From: Micromonospora narathiwatensis
GTDB taxonomy: Bacteria; Actinomycetota; Actinomycetes; Mycobacteriales; Micromonosporaceae
Assembly (NCBI RefSeq): GCF_900089605.1
Contig: NZ_LT594324.1
Location: 3,658,001 to 3,722,000 of the forward strand
Direction of reading: 5' to 3'
DNA length: 64,000 bases
In this document: piece after piece, positions 37,044-45,355 of the stretch
Layout of the letters: every line of letters starts with the position of its first letter
Position numbering within the stretch: the first letter of the stretch is position 1
Notes under the pieces: model-generated
The model's database searches: none
What the model saw: the letters and a program-made list of their open reading frames with translations, nothing else
Told to the model about the DNA's origin: nothing
Made by a program: the position numbers and the translations under genes

Positions 37044-37733
37044 ATGACAACTGTGGGACTGATCGGCAGCGGCAACATCGGCGGCACCGTGGCCCGGCTG
37101 GCGGTGGCCGCCGGCCACGACGTGGTGCTCAGCAACTCACGCGGACCGGAAACCCTCAAGGAACTGGTGGACGAGCTGGGTCCCCGGGCCCGCGCCGCCA
37201 CCGCCGCCGAGGCGGCCGCCGCCGGTGACCTCGTGGTGGTCACCATCCCGCTGCGGGCCTACCGGGAGGTGCCGGCCGGACCGCTCGCCGGCAAGATCGT
37301 CATCGACACCAACAACTACTACCCCGAGCGGGACGGGCGGTTCCCGGAGTTGGACGACGAATCGACCACCACCAGCGAACTGCTCCAGCGGCACCTGCCG
37401 GAGTCGCATGTGGTCAAGGGCTTCAACAACATCTACTTCAAGCATCTGCTCGCCCTGGCCCGGCCGGCCGGCGCGGACGACCGCAGCGCGCTGCCGATCG
37501 CCGGCGACGACCCGGCTGCCAAGGGCACGGTCACCGCGTTCCTCGACTCGCTCGGCTACGACGCAGTCGATGTCGGCAGGCTCGCCGAGGGCTGGCGGTT
37601 CCAGCGTGACACCACCGCGTACGCCGCCCTCTACGCGGCCGACCCGGCCGGCGACTGGGAACGACCGGCGCCCGTCGACGCGGCGAAGCTGCGCGCCGCC
37701 CTGGCCGCCGCCCGCCGCTACGCCGACAACTGA
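37044..37733 (+). CDS. NADPH-dependent F420 reductase-like oxidoreductase
   Basis: A 229-residue Rossmann protein of the F420-dependent NADP oxidoreductase family. GLIGSGNIGGTVARLAVAAGHDV binds the nucleotide (seen as GSGNIGGT), LSNSRGPETL recognises NADP, VVTIPLRAYREV and IDTNNYYP follow, and HVVKGFNNIYFKHL is the conserved F420-side loop. It could exchange hydride between NADPH and F420, though this subgroup's substrate is often unproven. ATG, no strong ribosome site. Confidence 0.82.
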   Translation: MTTVGLIGSGNIGGTVARLAVAAGHDVVLSNSRGPETLKELVDELGPRARAATAAEAAAAGDLVVVTIPLRAYREVPAGPLAGKIVIDTNNYYPERDGRFPELDDESTTTSELLQRHLPESHVVKGFNNIYFKHLLALARPAGADDRSALPIAGDDPAAKGTVTAFLDSLGYDAVDVGRLAEGWRFQRDTTAYAALYAADPAGDWERPAPVDAAKLRAALAAARRYADN

Positions 37734-37738
37734 TCGCC

Positions 37739-37769
37739 GCGTCGGGGCGGGAGGTTCCCGCCCCGACGC
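37739..37769. terminator. Bidirectional terminator, oxidoreductase / GNAT
   Basis: A perfect 14-bp stem, 37739-37752 with 37756-37769, and a 3-base loop between two convergent genes. Confidence 0.8.
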
Positions 37770-37832
37770 CGGACGTATCGCGCTGGCCTCGTCCGGTGGT
37801 CGACGGCCGGCCCGATCGGTTCGGACCCCCGC

Positions 37833-38318
37833 TCAGTCCGCCGTCGTGGGCGGGAGCGACAGCCGCATCGCCGGGTCGTGGGTCACCTGGAAGCCGAGGG
37901 AGCGGTAGAGCGGCAGCCCCGCCTCGGAGGCCCGCAGGTCGACCGTCCGCACGTCCCGGTCGCGAAACCAGTCCAGCAGCGCGGTCAGGCAGGAGCGGGA
38001 ATGGCCGCGCCGGCGATGGTCCGGGTCGGTGCTGACGTTGAAGACGTAGCCGACCAGGCCGCTCGGGTTGTGCGGGCTGCCGAGCCGGCGCTCGATCGTG
38101 CCGACCGCGCAGGCGGCCAGCCCGCCGTCCGACGCGTCCACCACGAAGGCCGCCAGCCATGGCTCGGGCTCGGCCAGCCACTCCCGCAGGTTCTCCCGCG
38201 CGACGTCCTGCCACCGGCCCGGCCCGGGTTCCGTGCCCCGCACCGCGGCGAGCATCAGCCCGCGCAGCCGGACCAGCTCGGCGGCGTCCTCGTGGCTCGC
38301 CCGACGTGCGTCGACCAT
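37833..38318 (-). CDS. GNAT-family N-acetyltransferase
   Basis: A 161-residue GNAT protein. Motif A is VFNVSTDPDHRRRGHSRSCL near residue 95 (R-x-x-G-x-S/A CoA loop), and LYRSLGFQVTHDPAMRL closes the fold. The substrate is unknown. The ATG at 38318 lies 6 bases after TACCGT, a leaderless-type arrangement; the longer frame to 38360 has no support. Confidence 0.83.
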   Translation of the reverse strand: MVDARRASHEDAAELVRLRGLMLAAVRGTEPGPGRWQDVARENLREWLAEPEPWLAAFVVDASDGGLAACAVGTIERRLGSPHNPSGLVGYVFNVSTDPDHRRRGHSRSCLTALLDWFRDRDVRTVDLRASEAGLPLYRSLGFQVTHDPAMRLSLPPTTAD

Positions 38319-38324
38319 GGCGGC

Positions 38325-38330
38325 ACGGTA
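38325..38330 (-). promoter_or_regulatory. Leaderless-type -10 of GNAT gene
   Basis: TACCGT on the minus strand, 6 bases before the ATG at 38318. Confidence 0.42.
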
Positions 38331-38424
38331 CCCCGGCCGACGACGGGACGGAGGCGGCACCCGGCCGCCCCGGTCGGCGGCCCGGCGCCGGGATCGGCCG
38401 CGCGCCGGCCGTGCCGGGTCGGCG

Positions 38425-38775
38425 TCAGACCGGGCGGCGGCCGGCGAAGCCGCACTCCACCCGGTGGTACCAGCGGATGTCGTCGTCCCCCTCCAGCCAG
38501 CACCAGAGCACGGCCCGCCCGTTGCGCTCGCCGGGAAAGTCCAGCAGCACCGGAGCGATGCCCTTGACCTGGATGTCGTGCTGGTGGATCTCCTCCACGA
38601 CGGCGTGCAGCCGGGCTTCGAGGGCCTTCACCTCGGCCAGCCCGCCGAGCGCGCTGACGCCGTGGTCGGCCAGGTCGACCCGGAGTTCGGCGAGGTCGGC
38701 GCGGAGCCGGATCAGCTCGTCGACGCGGGGCCGCAGCGTAGCCACCAGATGCCGCGCCTGGGCGAGAGTGAACAC
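38425..38775 (-). CDS. DUF2203-family protein
   Basis: A 116-residue protein of the DUF2203 family: FTLAQARHLVATLRPRVDEL opens it, a helical hairpin follows, then DIQVKGIAPVLLDFPGERNGR and LCWLEGDDDIRWYHRVECGFAGR (read as WLEGDDDIRWYH and GFAGRRPV). The function is unknown. I chose the GTG at 38775 because homologues begin at MFTLA and a CATACT box lies 6 bases upstream; a GTG six codons earlier is possible. Confidence 0.78.
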   Translation of the reverse strand: MFTLAQARHLVATLRPRVDELIRLRADLAELRVDLADHGVSALGGLAEVKALEARLHAVVEEIHQHDIQVKGIAPVLLDFPGERNGRAVLWCWLEGDDDIRWYHRVECGFAGRRPV

Positions 38776-38907
38776 CGCGCCAGTATGCGGCACGAAGGGA
38801 GCATCAGGCGGCGGCCGTGGCCCGGCAGCCTGCCCGTGGGCCCGCGCGGTGAGGGTGCCTACGTGCGCGGCACGATCGCGAACCCGAGCGCCGCCGCCGG
38901 CGATCCG

Positions 38908-39501
38908 TCAGCCGCCGATCGGGGCCGCGCGCCACTGCCAGCGGCCCCGCCGCGGCCGGCCGGGCAGCGCGAGGCGGCCCGCGCACCAGCGCAGCCCGTC
39001 CCACGGGTCGACCTCGGCCAGCCCGGCGGCCACGTCGGGGAAGAGCCGGGCGACGACCCGCGCGCAGACCGGGCGCGGCGGGTCGACGGCCACGCCGAGG
39101 CCCGAGGCGATGTCCTCGCCGTGCAGGAGCACCTCCAGGCACCCCATCGCCGCGAAGCCCTCCGGATCGGCGTGGCCCGCGGGGTGGAACGCCCGCGCCC
39201 CCGACGGGGTGGCCCGGACCACGAGGGCGAGCATGCGGGCCGCGCAGGTGGCGAACTCCAGCAGCTGCGCGGCCGACGCGTCCGGATCGGCGACCGCGGT
39301 GAAGCGTACGTACCGGTCGTCCGGGCGGGCCACCAACTGGGCCGCGTACGACAGCAGGGTGTCGCCCAGGTGCTCGGCGGTGTGCCGGCAGTCCCACTCC
39401 AGCGCGCCGGCCGGCCGCGACCAGTCGACACCGGTCACCGGCCCCAGGGCCGCCGCCACGCGCGATGTCGCGGCGTCCAGGTCGTCAGCGGTGACCGTCA
39501 T
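38908..39501 (-). CDS. Maleylpyruvate isomerase/DinB-like protein
   Basis: A 197-residue four-helix protein resembling the mycothiol-dependent maleylpyruvate isomerase N-terminal (DinB-like) family. CRHTAEHLGDTLLSYAAQL has the first His of the metal site; HPAGHADPEGFAAMGCLEVLLHGEDIA has the others (HGED). The target is unknown; the family uses mycothiol in actinomycetes. ATG with GGGAGGAC. Confidence 0.75.
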   Translation of the reverse strand: MTVTADDLDAATSRVAAALGPVTGVDWSRPAGALEWDCRHTAEHLGDTLLSYAAQLVARPDDRYVRFTAVADPDASAAQLLEFATCAARMLALVVRATPSGARAFHPAGHADPEGFAAMGCLEVLLHGEDIASGLGVAVDPPRPVCARVVARLFPDVAAGLAEVDPWDGLRWCAGRLALPGRPRRGRWQWRAAPIGG

Positions 39502-39563
39502 GCCGTCCTCCCGAGGTCCGCACGTGCGGTCCGCATCCTGGTCCGGTCGAAGCCCTGCCAGGG

Positions 39564-40382
39564 TCAGTCGGCCTGGGCGGCCAACTCGCGGGCACGGTCG
39601 CGGGCCGCCTCCAGGGCCGCGAGCATGGCGGCGCGTACGCCGTGGTTCTCCAGCTCCCGGATGGCGGAGATGGTGGTGCCGGCCGGCGAGGTGACCGCCT
39701 CGCGCAGCTTGACCGGGTGCTCGCCGGAGTCGCGCAGCATCACCGCCGAGCCGATGGCGGTCTGCACGATCAACTCGTGCGCCACCTGGCGGGGCAGGCC
39801 GAGCAGGATGCCGGCGTCGATCATGGCCTCGACCAGCAGGTAGAAGTAGGCGGGGCCGGAGCCGGAGAGGGCGGTCACCGCGTCCTGCTGGGACTCGGGG
39901 ACCCGGACGGTCGCGCCGAGCGGCTGGAACATCTCCTCGGCGAGGGCCAGGTGCTCGCCGGTGGCGTACGCGCCGGCCGAGATCGCGCTCATCGCCTCGT
40001 CCACCAGCGCCGGGGTGTTGGTCATCACCCGGACCACCGGGGTGCCCTCGGGCAACCGCCGGTTGAAGAAGCTGGTGGGCAGGCCGGCGCAGAGCGAGAT
40101 GACCAGCTTGTCGGCCGGCACCTTCGGGCCGATCTCGTCCAGCAGCGCCCCGGCGTCCTGTGGCTTGACCGAGATGGCGAGCACCGCCGCCTCGTCCACC
40201 GCGGTGAGGTTGTCCACCACCCGTACGCCGTACCGGTTGGCCAGTTCCTCAGCTCGGACGGGACGCCGGGCGGTGGCGAGCAGCCGTTCCACCGGCCAGC
40301 CGGAGCGGAGCAGCCCGGAGAGCATCAGCTCGCCGATCTTGCCCGCGCCGATCACCGCGACCGTGTGCACCTCGGGTGCCAT
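39564..40382 (-). CDS. proC: Pyrroline-5-carboxylate reductase
   Basis: A 272-residue ProC catalysing the last step of proline synthesis with NAD(P)H. AVIGAGKIGELMLSGLLRSG binds the nucleotide, SVKPQDAG and VVRVMTNTPALVDEAMSAI follow, ALSGSGPAYFYLLVEAMIDAG and the C-terminal TSPAGTTISAIRELE signature complete the fold. It is downstream of the phosphofructokinase on the same strand, 72 bases apart. Confidence 0.95.
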   Translation of the reverse strand: MAPEVHTVAVIGAGKIGELMLSGLLRSGWPVERLLATARRPVRAEELANRYGVRVVDNLTAVDEAAVLAISVKPQDAGALLDEIGPKVPADKLVISLCAGLPTSFFNRRLPEGTPVVRVMTNTPALVDEAMSAISAGAYATGEHLALAEEMFQPLGATVRVPESQQDAVTALSGSGPAYFYLLVEAMIDAGILLGLPRQVAHELIVQTAIGSAVMLRDSGEHPVKLREAVTSPAGTTISAIRELENHGVRAAMLAALEAARDRARELAAQAD

Positions 40383-40454
40383 GACGCCGTACCCCTCTCG
40401 ATGGCGGCGGGGCGCGGCGGTCCCTCGCGGGCCCGCCGCGCCACCGGCCGTCGG

Positions 40455-41483
40455 TCAGCTGCCGAAGAAGACCTCGGCCTCGGCGTACCGCTCCAGCGGC
40501 ACGGTCTTCAGCTCCCGGGTGGCCTCCGCGAGGGGGACCCGGATGATGTCCGTGCTCTTCATGGCGACCATCTTGCCCCAGTCGCCCTCGTGCACCGCGT
40601 CGATGGCCTGCAGGCCGAGGCGGGTGGCGAGGACCCGGTCGAAGGCGGTCGGGGTGCCGCCGCGCTGGATGTGGCCGAGCACCACGGTACGGGCCTCCTT
40701 GCCGGTCTTCGCCTCCAGCTGCTCGGCGAGCCACTGGCCGATGCCGCCGAGGCGGACGTGGCCGAACGAGTCCAGCTCCTGGTTGTGCAGGACCATCTGG
40801 CCCTCCAGCGGCTGGGCGCCCTCGGCGACCACGACGATCGGGGCGTACTGGTGCTGGAAGCGCTTCTCGACGTACCCGGCGACCTGGTCGACGTCGAAGT
40901 GCCGCTCGGGCAGCAGGATCACGTTGGCGCCGCCGGCGAGGCCGGCGTGCAGCGCGATCCAGCCGGCGTGCCGGCCCATCACCTCGACCACGAGGGTGCG
41001 GTGGTGGCTCTCGGCGGTGGTGTGCAGCCGGTCGATCGCCTCCATGGCGATGTTGACCGCCGTGTCGAAGCCGAAGGTGTAGTCGGTGGCGCCGAGGTCG
41101 TTGTCGATGGTCTTCGGCACGCCGACGACCTTGACGTCCAGTTCGTGCAGCTTGGTGGCGACGCCGAGGGTGTCCTCGCCGCCGATGGCGATCAGGGCGT
41201 CCACGCCCTGCGCGGCCAGGTTCTCCTTGATCCGCTCGACACCGTTCTCGATCTTGAACGGGTTGGTACGGGACGAACCGAGGATGGTGCCGCCGCGCGG
41301 GAGGATGCCACGGACCTCCGCGATGCCCAGCGGCCTGGACAGGCCCTCCAGCGGGCCCTTCCAGCCGTCCCGGAAGCCCACGAACTCGTGACCGTAGGTG
41401 GCGACGCCCTTGCGGACCACCGCCCGAATCACCGCGTTGAGACCAGGGCAGTCGCCGCCGCCGGTGAGCACGCCGATACGCAT
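40455..41483 (-). CDS. pfkA: 6-phosphofructokinase with PPi-type active site
   Basis: A 342-residue group III phosphofructokinase. The N-terminus is MRIGVLTGGGDCPGLNAVIR. The phosphoryl-donor loop is AIGGEDTLG and the catalytic loop GVPKTIDNDLG; VMGRHAGWIAL and GHIQRGGTPTAFDR follow. Relative to E. coli PfkA the residues at 104 and 124 are Asp and Lys instead of Gly and Gly, the pair known to favour pyrophosphate over ATP (as in Amycolatopsis). ATG 41483 is chosen from the conserved N-terminus, with AGGAGG 11 bases upstream. Confidence 0.93.
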   Translation of the reverse strand: MRIGVLTGGGDCPGLNAVIRAVVRKGVATYGHEFVGFRDGWKGPLEGLSRPLGIAEVRGILPRGGTILGSSRTNPFKIENGVERIKENLAAQGVDALIAIGGEDTLGVATKLHELDVKVVGVPKTIDNDLGATDYTFGFDTAVNIAMEAIDRLHTTAESHHRTLVVEVMGRHAGWIALHAGLAGGANVILLPERHFDVDQVAGYVEKRFQHQYAPIVVVAEGAQPLEGQMVLHNQELDSFGHVRLGGIGQWLAEQLEAKTGKEARTVVLGHIQRGGTPTAFDRVLATRLGLQAIDAVHEGDWGKMVAMKSTDIIRVPLAEATRELKTVPLERYAEAEVFFGS

Positions 41484-41660
41484 GATCTGCTCATCCTCCT
41501 GGAGCATCAGGTCAAGCCCGGATAAGCCCCAGGATATGTGTCAGATCAGACCATCGGCGCCGTTGCCGGCCCGGGGCGGGCCGTCAGTGCGCACTGTAGC
41601 CCGCGCGGGTGTACGACGACACCGCGCCCCAGGGGCTACCCGGCGGTAGGCAGATCTCGG

Positions 41661-42155
41661 CTAGCCGGTCATCGCCTGCCAGCGGGCCAGGTTGTGCCGG
41701 GCGTCGACCAGGGCGTCGTGCCGGTCCGCGTCGGCGTCCGGCAGCCTCGGCCGGCCCCGGTCGTCCCAGAGCTGGCGCAGCTCCTTGGTGAACCGCGGGA
41801 TCTCCCGGGGCAGCGCCGGCATCGCCCCCCACAACTGGGCCAGCACCACGTGGTCGTACGCCGCGTACCAGGCCCACAGCTCAAGCTGCTCGCCCGGCCG
41901 GTCCCGGATCGGCTCCAGCAGGAACTCGTAGAGGTCGTCGCGGATGCGCGCCCGCGACCGCCAGGCCCGGTCGGCCGGCGACGGAAGCTTGTCGAGCACG
42001 TTGCGGCGCACCCACGGGATGGCGCGGGAGTCGTCGAACTCGGTGGAGACCGCGTAGAACTCGCGGCCGTACTCGTCGACGACGCCGATCGACACCAGGT
42101 CGACGATCCGGCCGTCCTCGATGAATTCGCAGTCGTAGAAATAGCGGTAGACCAT
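41661..42155 (-). CDS. RNase AS-type 3'-exoribonuclease
   Basis: A 164-residue DEDDh exonuclease matching the polyadenylate-specific exoribonuclease AS (Rv2179c) family. RYFYDCEFIEDGRIVDLVSIG holds the first Asp and Glu (YDCEF), WAWYAAYDHVVLAQLWG the second Asp, and DRHDALVDARHNLARW the His and last Asp. It would trim adenylate-rich RNA 3' ends. The ATG at 42155 is chosen because GAGG lies about 10 bases upstream. Neighbourhood order (aroG before, acyltransferase after) matches mycobacteria. Confidence 0.87.
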   Translation of the reverse strand: MVYRYFYDCEFIEDGRIVDLVSIGVVDEYGREFYAVSTEFDDSRAIPWVRRNVLDKLPSPADRAWRSRARIRDDLYEFLLEPIRDRPGEQLELWAWYAAYDHVVLAQLWGAMPALPREIPRFTKELRQLWDDRGRPRLPDADADRHDALVDARHNLARWQAMTG

Positions 42156-42404
42156 CCCCGTCATCCTCACCCACCGTTGCCGACGGCTGTTCGGCGGGGC
42201 GTCCACCGAGGTCGACGCCGCTGCTCGCGGCGCAGCTCGGAAGGGTCACGGAAGTGTCTCCAGGGGTGTACAGCACGCGACCGGAGCGTCATGATCTGAT
42301 GTGTACCGCTACCGGACGCCGAACCGGTTCAGATGCCTCGTACCGGGCTGTCAGGTTCACCCCGGTGAGCGAGTTGTGGTCCTTGACCGGGGAGGGGTTG
42401 GGCC

Positions 42405-43097
42405 GTGGAGGTTCGCCTGCCGGAGCCGGGTGACGCGCTCACGGGCGTGGAGATGTTCGCCGGGCTCGAGCCGGAGGTGCGACAGCGGGTCATCGCCGCA
42501 GCGGTGCCGCGCACGTACCGCAAGGGGCAGTTGCTCTTCGTGGAGAACGACCCGGGCGAGTCTCTCATCGTGCTGCGCCGGGGGGCCGTGGCCGTGTTCC
42601 GCACCGCGCCGACCGGCGAACGCGCCGTGCTGACGGTGATCCGACCGCCGGACGTGCTGGGTGAGGTCTCCCTGCTGGACGCCTCGACCCGGTCCGCCTC
42701 GGCCGAGGCCATCGAGGACTGCGCGGCCCTGGCGCTGTCCCGTCCGGCGTTCATGGAGCTGGTGCACTCCAACCCGCGCATCCTCGACGCGGTGATGCGG
42801 TCGCTCGGCGGGCTGATCCGCCGGCTCACCGAGCAGAACGCCGACCACGTCTTCCTCGACCTGCCCGGTCGGGTGGCCAAGACGCTGGTCCGGCTGGCCG
42901 GCGAGAGCCAGGCCCCCATGATCACGATCGAGCTCAACCAGAGCCAGCTCGCCGAGATGGCCGGCGGCTCCCGGCAGAGCGTCAACCAGGCGATCGGCTC
43001 GTTCGCCAGCCGGGGCTGGCTGCGCACCGAGGGACGCCGGATCGTGGTGACCGACGTGGCCGCGCTGCGCCGCCGCGCCGGGATGAACGACCGCTGA
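42405..43097 (+). CDS. Crp/Fnr-family transcriptional regulator
   Basis: A 230-residue regulator: cyclic-nucleotide-binding-type beta roll (about 20-135; YRKGQLLFVENDPGESLIVLRRG and GEVSLLDASTRSASAEA), dimer helix, then a winged HTH (about 175-215; LNQSQLAEMAGGSRQSVNQAI). The roll keeps GEVSLLD but is not enough to prove cAMP binding. GTG with GGGGAGGGG. The 42156-42404 gap upstream holds no gene that I can see. A large cyclase-containing protein lies 2.3 kb downstream. Confidence 0.9.
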   Translation: MEVRLPEPGDALTGVEMFAGLEPEVRQRVIAAAVPRTYRKGQLLFVENDPGESLIVLRRGAVAVFRTAPTGERAVLTVIRPPDVLGEVSLLDASTRSASAEAIEDCAALALSRPAFMELVHSNPRILDAVMRSLGGLIRRLTEQNADHVFLDLPGRVAKTLVRLAGESQAPMITIELNQSQLAEMAGGSRQSVNQAIGSFASRGWLRTEGRRIVVTDVAALRRRAGMNDR

Positions 43098-43209
43098 CCC
43101 GACCGGCGTCCGCCGCGCCGCGAAACGGTCGGGCGGCATCGGACGGGGTCCGGTCGTGGGCCCTTCGGACCCCGGAGCGCGACGCTGGCCCGCCGCGCCG
43201 CCCGGCCGC

Positions 43210-43281
43210 GGCTCCGCACACGGCTACGGCTCCACACACGGCTACGGCTCCGCACACGGCTACGGCTCCGCACACGGCTAC
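43210..43281. repeat. Four 18-bp tandem units (minisatellite)
   Basis: GGCTCCGCACACGGCTAC at 43210-43227, 43246-43263 and 43264-43281, with a one-base variant at 43228-43245. No credible gene spans it, though it is open in some frames. It lies between the Crp gene and the terminator of the small peptide gene. Confidence 0.9.
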
Positions 43282-43305
43282 GCCGGCTGCCTTGGCAGCC
43301 GGCGT
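43280..43305 (-). terminator. Hairpin after the W-x-G-P peptide gene
   Basis: Arms 43280-43291 and 43294-43305 are perfect 12-base complements with a two-base centre. It starts 16 bases after the peptide stop codon on the minus strand. Confidence 0.75.
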
Positions 43306-43321
43306 GACCAGGTAGTGCGGT

Positions 43322-43498
43322 TCAGCGGGTCGGACCCATCCAGTTGCTGGGACCGGACCAGCGACGGCTCGGGCCGTTCCACCGGGTCGGACCGGCCCAG
43401 CCGCGGGTCGGACCCGACCAGAAGCCGGGGCCCTGCCAGTAGCCCGGTCCGACCCAACCGGTCGTCGTGTCAGCGCTGGTGTTCGTCGAGGTGGACAT
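43322..43498 (-). CDS. 58-residue W-x-G-P repeat peptide
   Basis: A small unrecognised gene. After a Ser/Thr-rich leader of 14 residues (MSTSTNTSADTTTG) come seven Trp residues at 15, 21, 27, 34, 40, 47 and 53, each followed by x-Gly-Pro. The spacers are short (GY, GF, TR, SRR, SN). No Cys, Lys, Ile, Leu, His or Glu occurs; net charge is positive. The ATG has GGGAGG 4 bases upstream, and a perfect hairpin lies after the stop. It is divergent from an MFS exporter 205 bases away. It could be a modified-peptide precursor, a surface-binding peptide or a structural peptide; no modification enzymes are adjacent. Confidence 0.75.
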   Translation of the reverse strand: MSTSTNTSADTTTGWVGPGYWQGPGFWSGPTRGWAGPTRWNGPSRRWSGPSNWMGPTR

Positions 43499-43573
43499 CG
43501 TGCCTCCCTGGTTGTCGTCGCGGTTGCTCGGTGCAGCACAGACGCTACGGCAGGAACGATGGGCTCAAAATGG

Positions 43574-43591
43574 GACATATGTGCATACATC
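43574..43591. promoter_or_regulatory. Imperfect dyad in the peptide/MFS divergent region
   Basis: GACATATG (43574-43581) faces CATACATC (43584-43591), with six of eight positions complementary; the core reads ATGT-N4-ACAT. It is AT-rich compared with the surroundings and placed between the two divergent genes, so it may bind a regulator of both. Confidence 0.4.
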
Positions 43592-43702
43592 ACTGGCTGA
43601 AGGGCCGTTGTCCTGGGTCGCCGCCCACTGCCAAGGTTGCCCGGCACGCCCCTGTCCCGGGGCCCCATCGGACAGACCTGCCGGAGCGAGGAGTTGACGG
43701 GC

Positions 43703-44917
43703 ATGTCACTGATCCGCGGCAATGTCGCCTTTCGTCGGTACTGGTCCGCGCGCCTGGTCTCGTACGCCGGGGACCAGCTCGCGCGCACCGCCCTGCTGAT
43801 CGCGACGTACGACACGTACGGCGGGACCGCCGTCGCCCTGCTGCTGCTGGCCACCACCGCACCGAGGCTGCTCGGCCCCCTGCTGGGCGCGCTCGCCGAC
43901 CGCTTCGACCAGCGCCGGCTGATCGTCTGCTGCGACGTCGCCCAGGCGCTGCTCTACCTGGCGGTGGCGCTGCTCATGCCGCCGCTACCGATCTTGCTCG
44001 CGGCGGTCACCGCGGCGACCGTGGCGGCCACCGCCTTCACCCCGGCCGGTCGCAGCCTGCTGCCCCGACTCGTCGACCCGGACCGGTTGCCGGCGGCGAA
44101 CGCGCAGCTCGCGGTCGGCATGAACATCGGCTTCGCGGCCGGCCCCGCGATCGGTGGCCTGCTCCTGGCCACCGTCGGGCTGACCGTGACGCTGGTCGTC
44201 GACGCCGGCACCTTCGTCCTGTCCGCGCTACTGATCGGCGGGGTACGGACCCTCTCCGCGCCGGCGGCGACCCGGACCGAACCGTTCCGCCAGGTGCTCG
44301 GTGCCGGGCTGCGCGTGGTCCGTGGCAGCCGGGTGGTCCGCGCGGTCTCGGTCGGGTTCCTGGTGCTGGTGGCGTTCGCGGCGCTGGACAACCTCGCGGT
44401 GGTGCCCCTGGGCCGGACCGAACTCGCGGCCACCGAGGTCATGATCGGCCTGCTCGGCACCGCGTACGGCGTCGGCATGGTGGCGGGTCCGCTGCTGCTG
44501 ACCCGTACCGGGCGGCGGACCAGGATGGACCTGGTGCTCTACGCGGCCCTGCTCGCCCTCGGCGTGGGGACGCTGGCCACCGGCGTGAGCCCGGCGATCG
44601 GGATCGCCCTGGTGGGGCAGGCGCTGGCCGGGGCGGGGGCCGGTTGGCACCACGTGGCCGCCGACACCCTCATCCAGCAGAACGTGCCGACCGAGCGGCT
44701 GGGAGTGGTCTTCGGGACGGTCTACATGTTCCCGTACGCGGCCGAGGTGCTGGCGTACCTCGCCGGGGCCTCGCTGCTCGGGGCGATCGGCCCGCGCTGG
44801 CTGCTGGCCGTCTCCGGGATCGGCATCCTGGCCACGCTGGCACTGGTCGTACCGCTGCTCTCCCGGGCCCTGGGTCTCCGGGCGCGGCGCCGGGCCACGG
44901 TGGCGGCGGTCGCCTGA
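43703..44917 (+). CDS. MFS transporter
   Basis: A 404-residue major facilitator with about 12 hydrophobic segments. FRRYWSARLVSYAGDQLARTALL opens it and the loop 2-3 signature GALADRFDQRRLI is near residue 75, as in drug exporters of the enterobactin exporter (EntS) type. Its substrate is unknown. The start ATG follows GAGGAG at about 10 bases. It is divergent from the W-x-G-P peptide gene, so peptide export is one possibility but unproven. Confidence 0.88.
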   Translation: MSLIRGNVAFRRYWSARLVSYAGDQLARTALLIATYDTYGGTAVALLLLATTAPRLLGPLLGALADRFDQRRLIVCCDVAQALLYLAVALLMPPLPILLAAVTAATVAATAFTPAGRSLLPRLVDPDRLPAANAQLAVGMNIGFAAGPAIGGLLLATVGLTVTLVVDAGTFVLSALLIGGVRTLSAPAATRTEPFRQVLGAGLRVVRGSRVVRAVSVGFLVLVAFAALDNLAVVPLGRTELAATEVMIGLLGTAYGVGMVAGPLLLTRTGRRTRMDLVLYAALLALGVGTLATGVSPAIGIALVGQALAGAGAGWHHVAADTLIQQNVPTERLGVVFGTVYMFPYAAEVLAYLAGASLLGAIGPRWLLAVSGIGILATLALVVPLLSRALGLRARRRATVAAVA

Positions 44918-44933
44918 GACGAGCCTGGACGGT

Positions 44934-44968
44934 CGGTGGGGCCGGCGCGACGACCGCCGGCCCCACCG
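44934..44968. terminator. Bidirectional terminator, MFS / small protein
   Basis: A 14-bp perfect stem, 44934-44947 with 44955-44968, and a 7-base loop between convergent genes. Confidence 0.8.
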
Positions 44969-44974
44969 GCCGGG

Positions 44975-45217
44975 TCACTTCTCCTTGGTGTCGGCCGGCG
45001 GCGAGCTCGGGCCGGGGCCGATCTTCTGCGGGTCGGTCTTCGCGTTCTTGCTGCTCGTCGTGCTCTCGGTCGAGCTAGAGCTCTGACCCTCGGGCTGCTC
45101 CACCATGCCCATTTCCTCCAGTTCGGCGAGGGTGACGGCGTCGACGTCGACGGTGTCGCCCGGGGCCCAGACCGTCCCTCGTGGATCGATCCAGGAGGCG
45201 CACAGCCGGACGTGCAC
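44975..45217 (-). CDS. Small hypothetical protein (80 aa)
   Basis: An 80-residue protein: a compact N-terminal half (VRLCASWIDPRGTVWAPGDTVDVDAVTLAELEEMGMV, of which WIDPRGTVWAPGD and LAELEEMGMV stand out) and a Ser/Thr/Lys/Pro-rich disordered tail. GTG start with AGGGAGAG. The first half resembles short actinobacterial proteins without assigned function. It is divergent from the large cyclase protein, 138 bases apart. Confidence 0.68.
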   Translation of the reverse strand: MHVRLCASWIDPRGTVWAPGDTVDVDAVTLAELEEMGMVEQPEGQSSSSTESTTSSKNAKTDPQKIGPGPSSPPADTKEK

Positions 45218-45355
45218 GGCACTCTCCCTATCGGCGTCTCTTTCTGGTACGGAAGACTAGACCCCGCCGATCAGCCGTGACGTCCCGCCGCACGTCGGGT
45301 ACCCGACTCGGGGGCCGGGCGGGATACTGGGAACCTCTCGCGTACGGAGCCGGAC

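Noticed and set aside
41584..41660. Short frames in the gap between RNase AS and pfkA
   Set aside because: No ribosome site, no conserved motif; continuation of shadow frames from the RNase gene.
42156..42404. Possible tRNA or Crp site upstream of the Crp gene
   Set aside because: No cloverleaf could be drawn and no convincing TGTGA-N6-TCACA-like dyad was found.
43156..43700. Plus-strand frame containing the AHGYGS repeat
   Set aside because: It runs antisense to the peptide gene, has no ribosome site and becomes Arg/Ser/Pro noise after the repeat.
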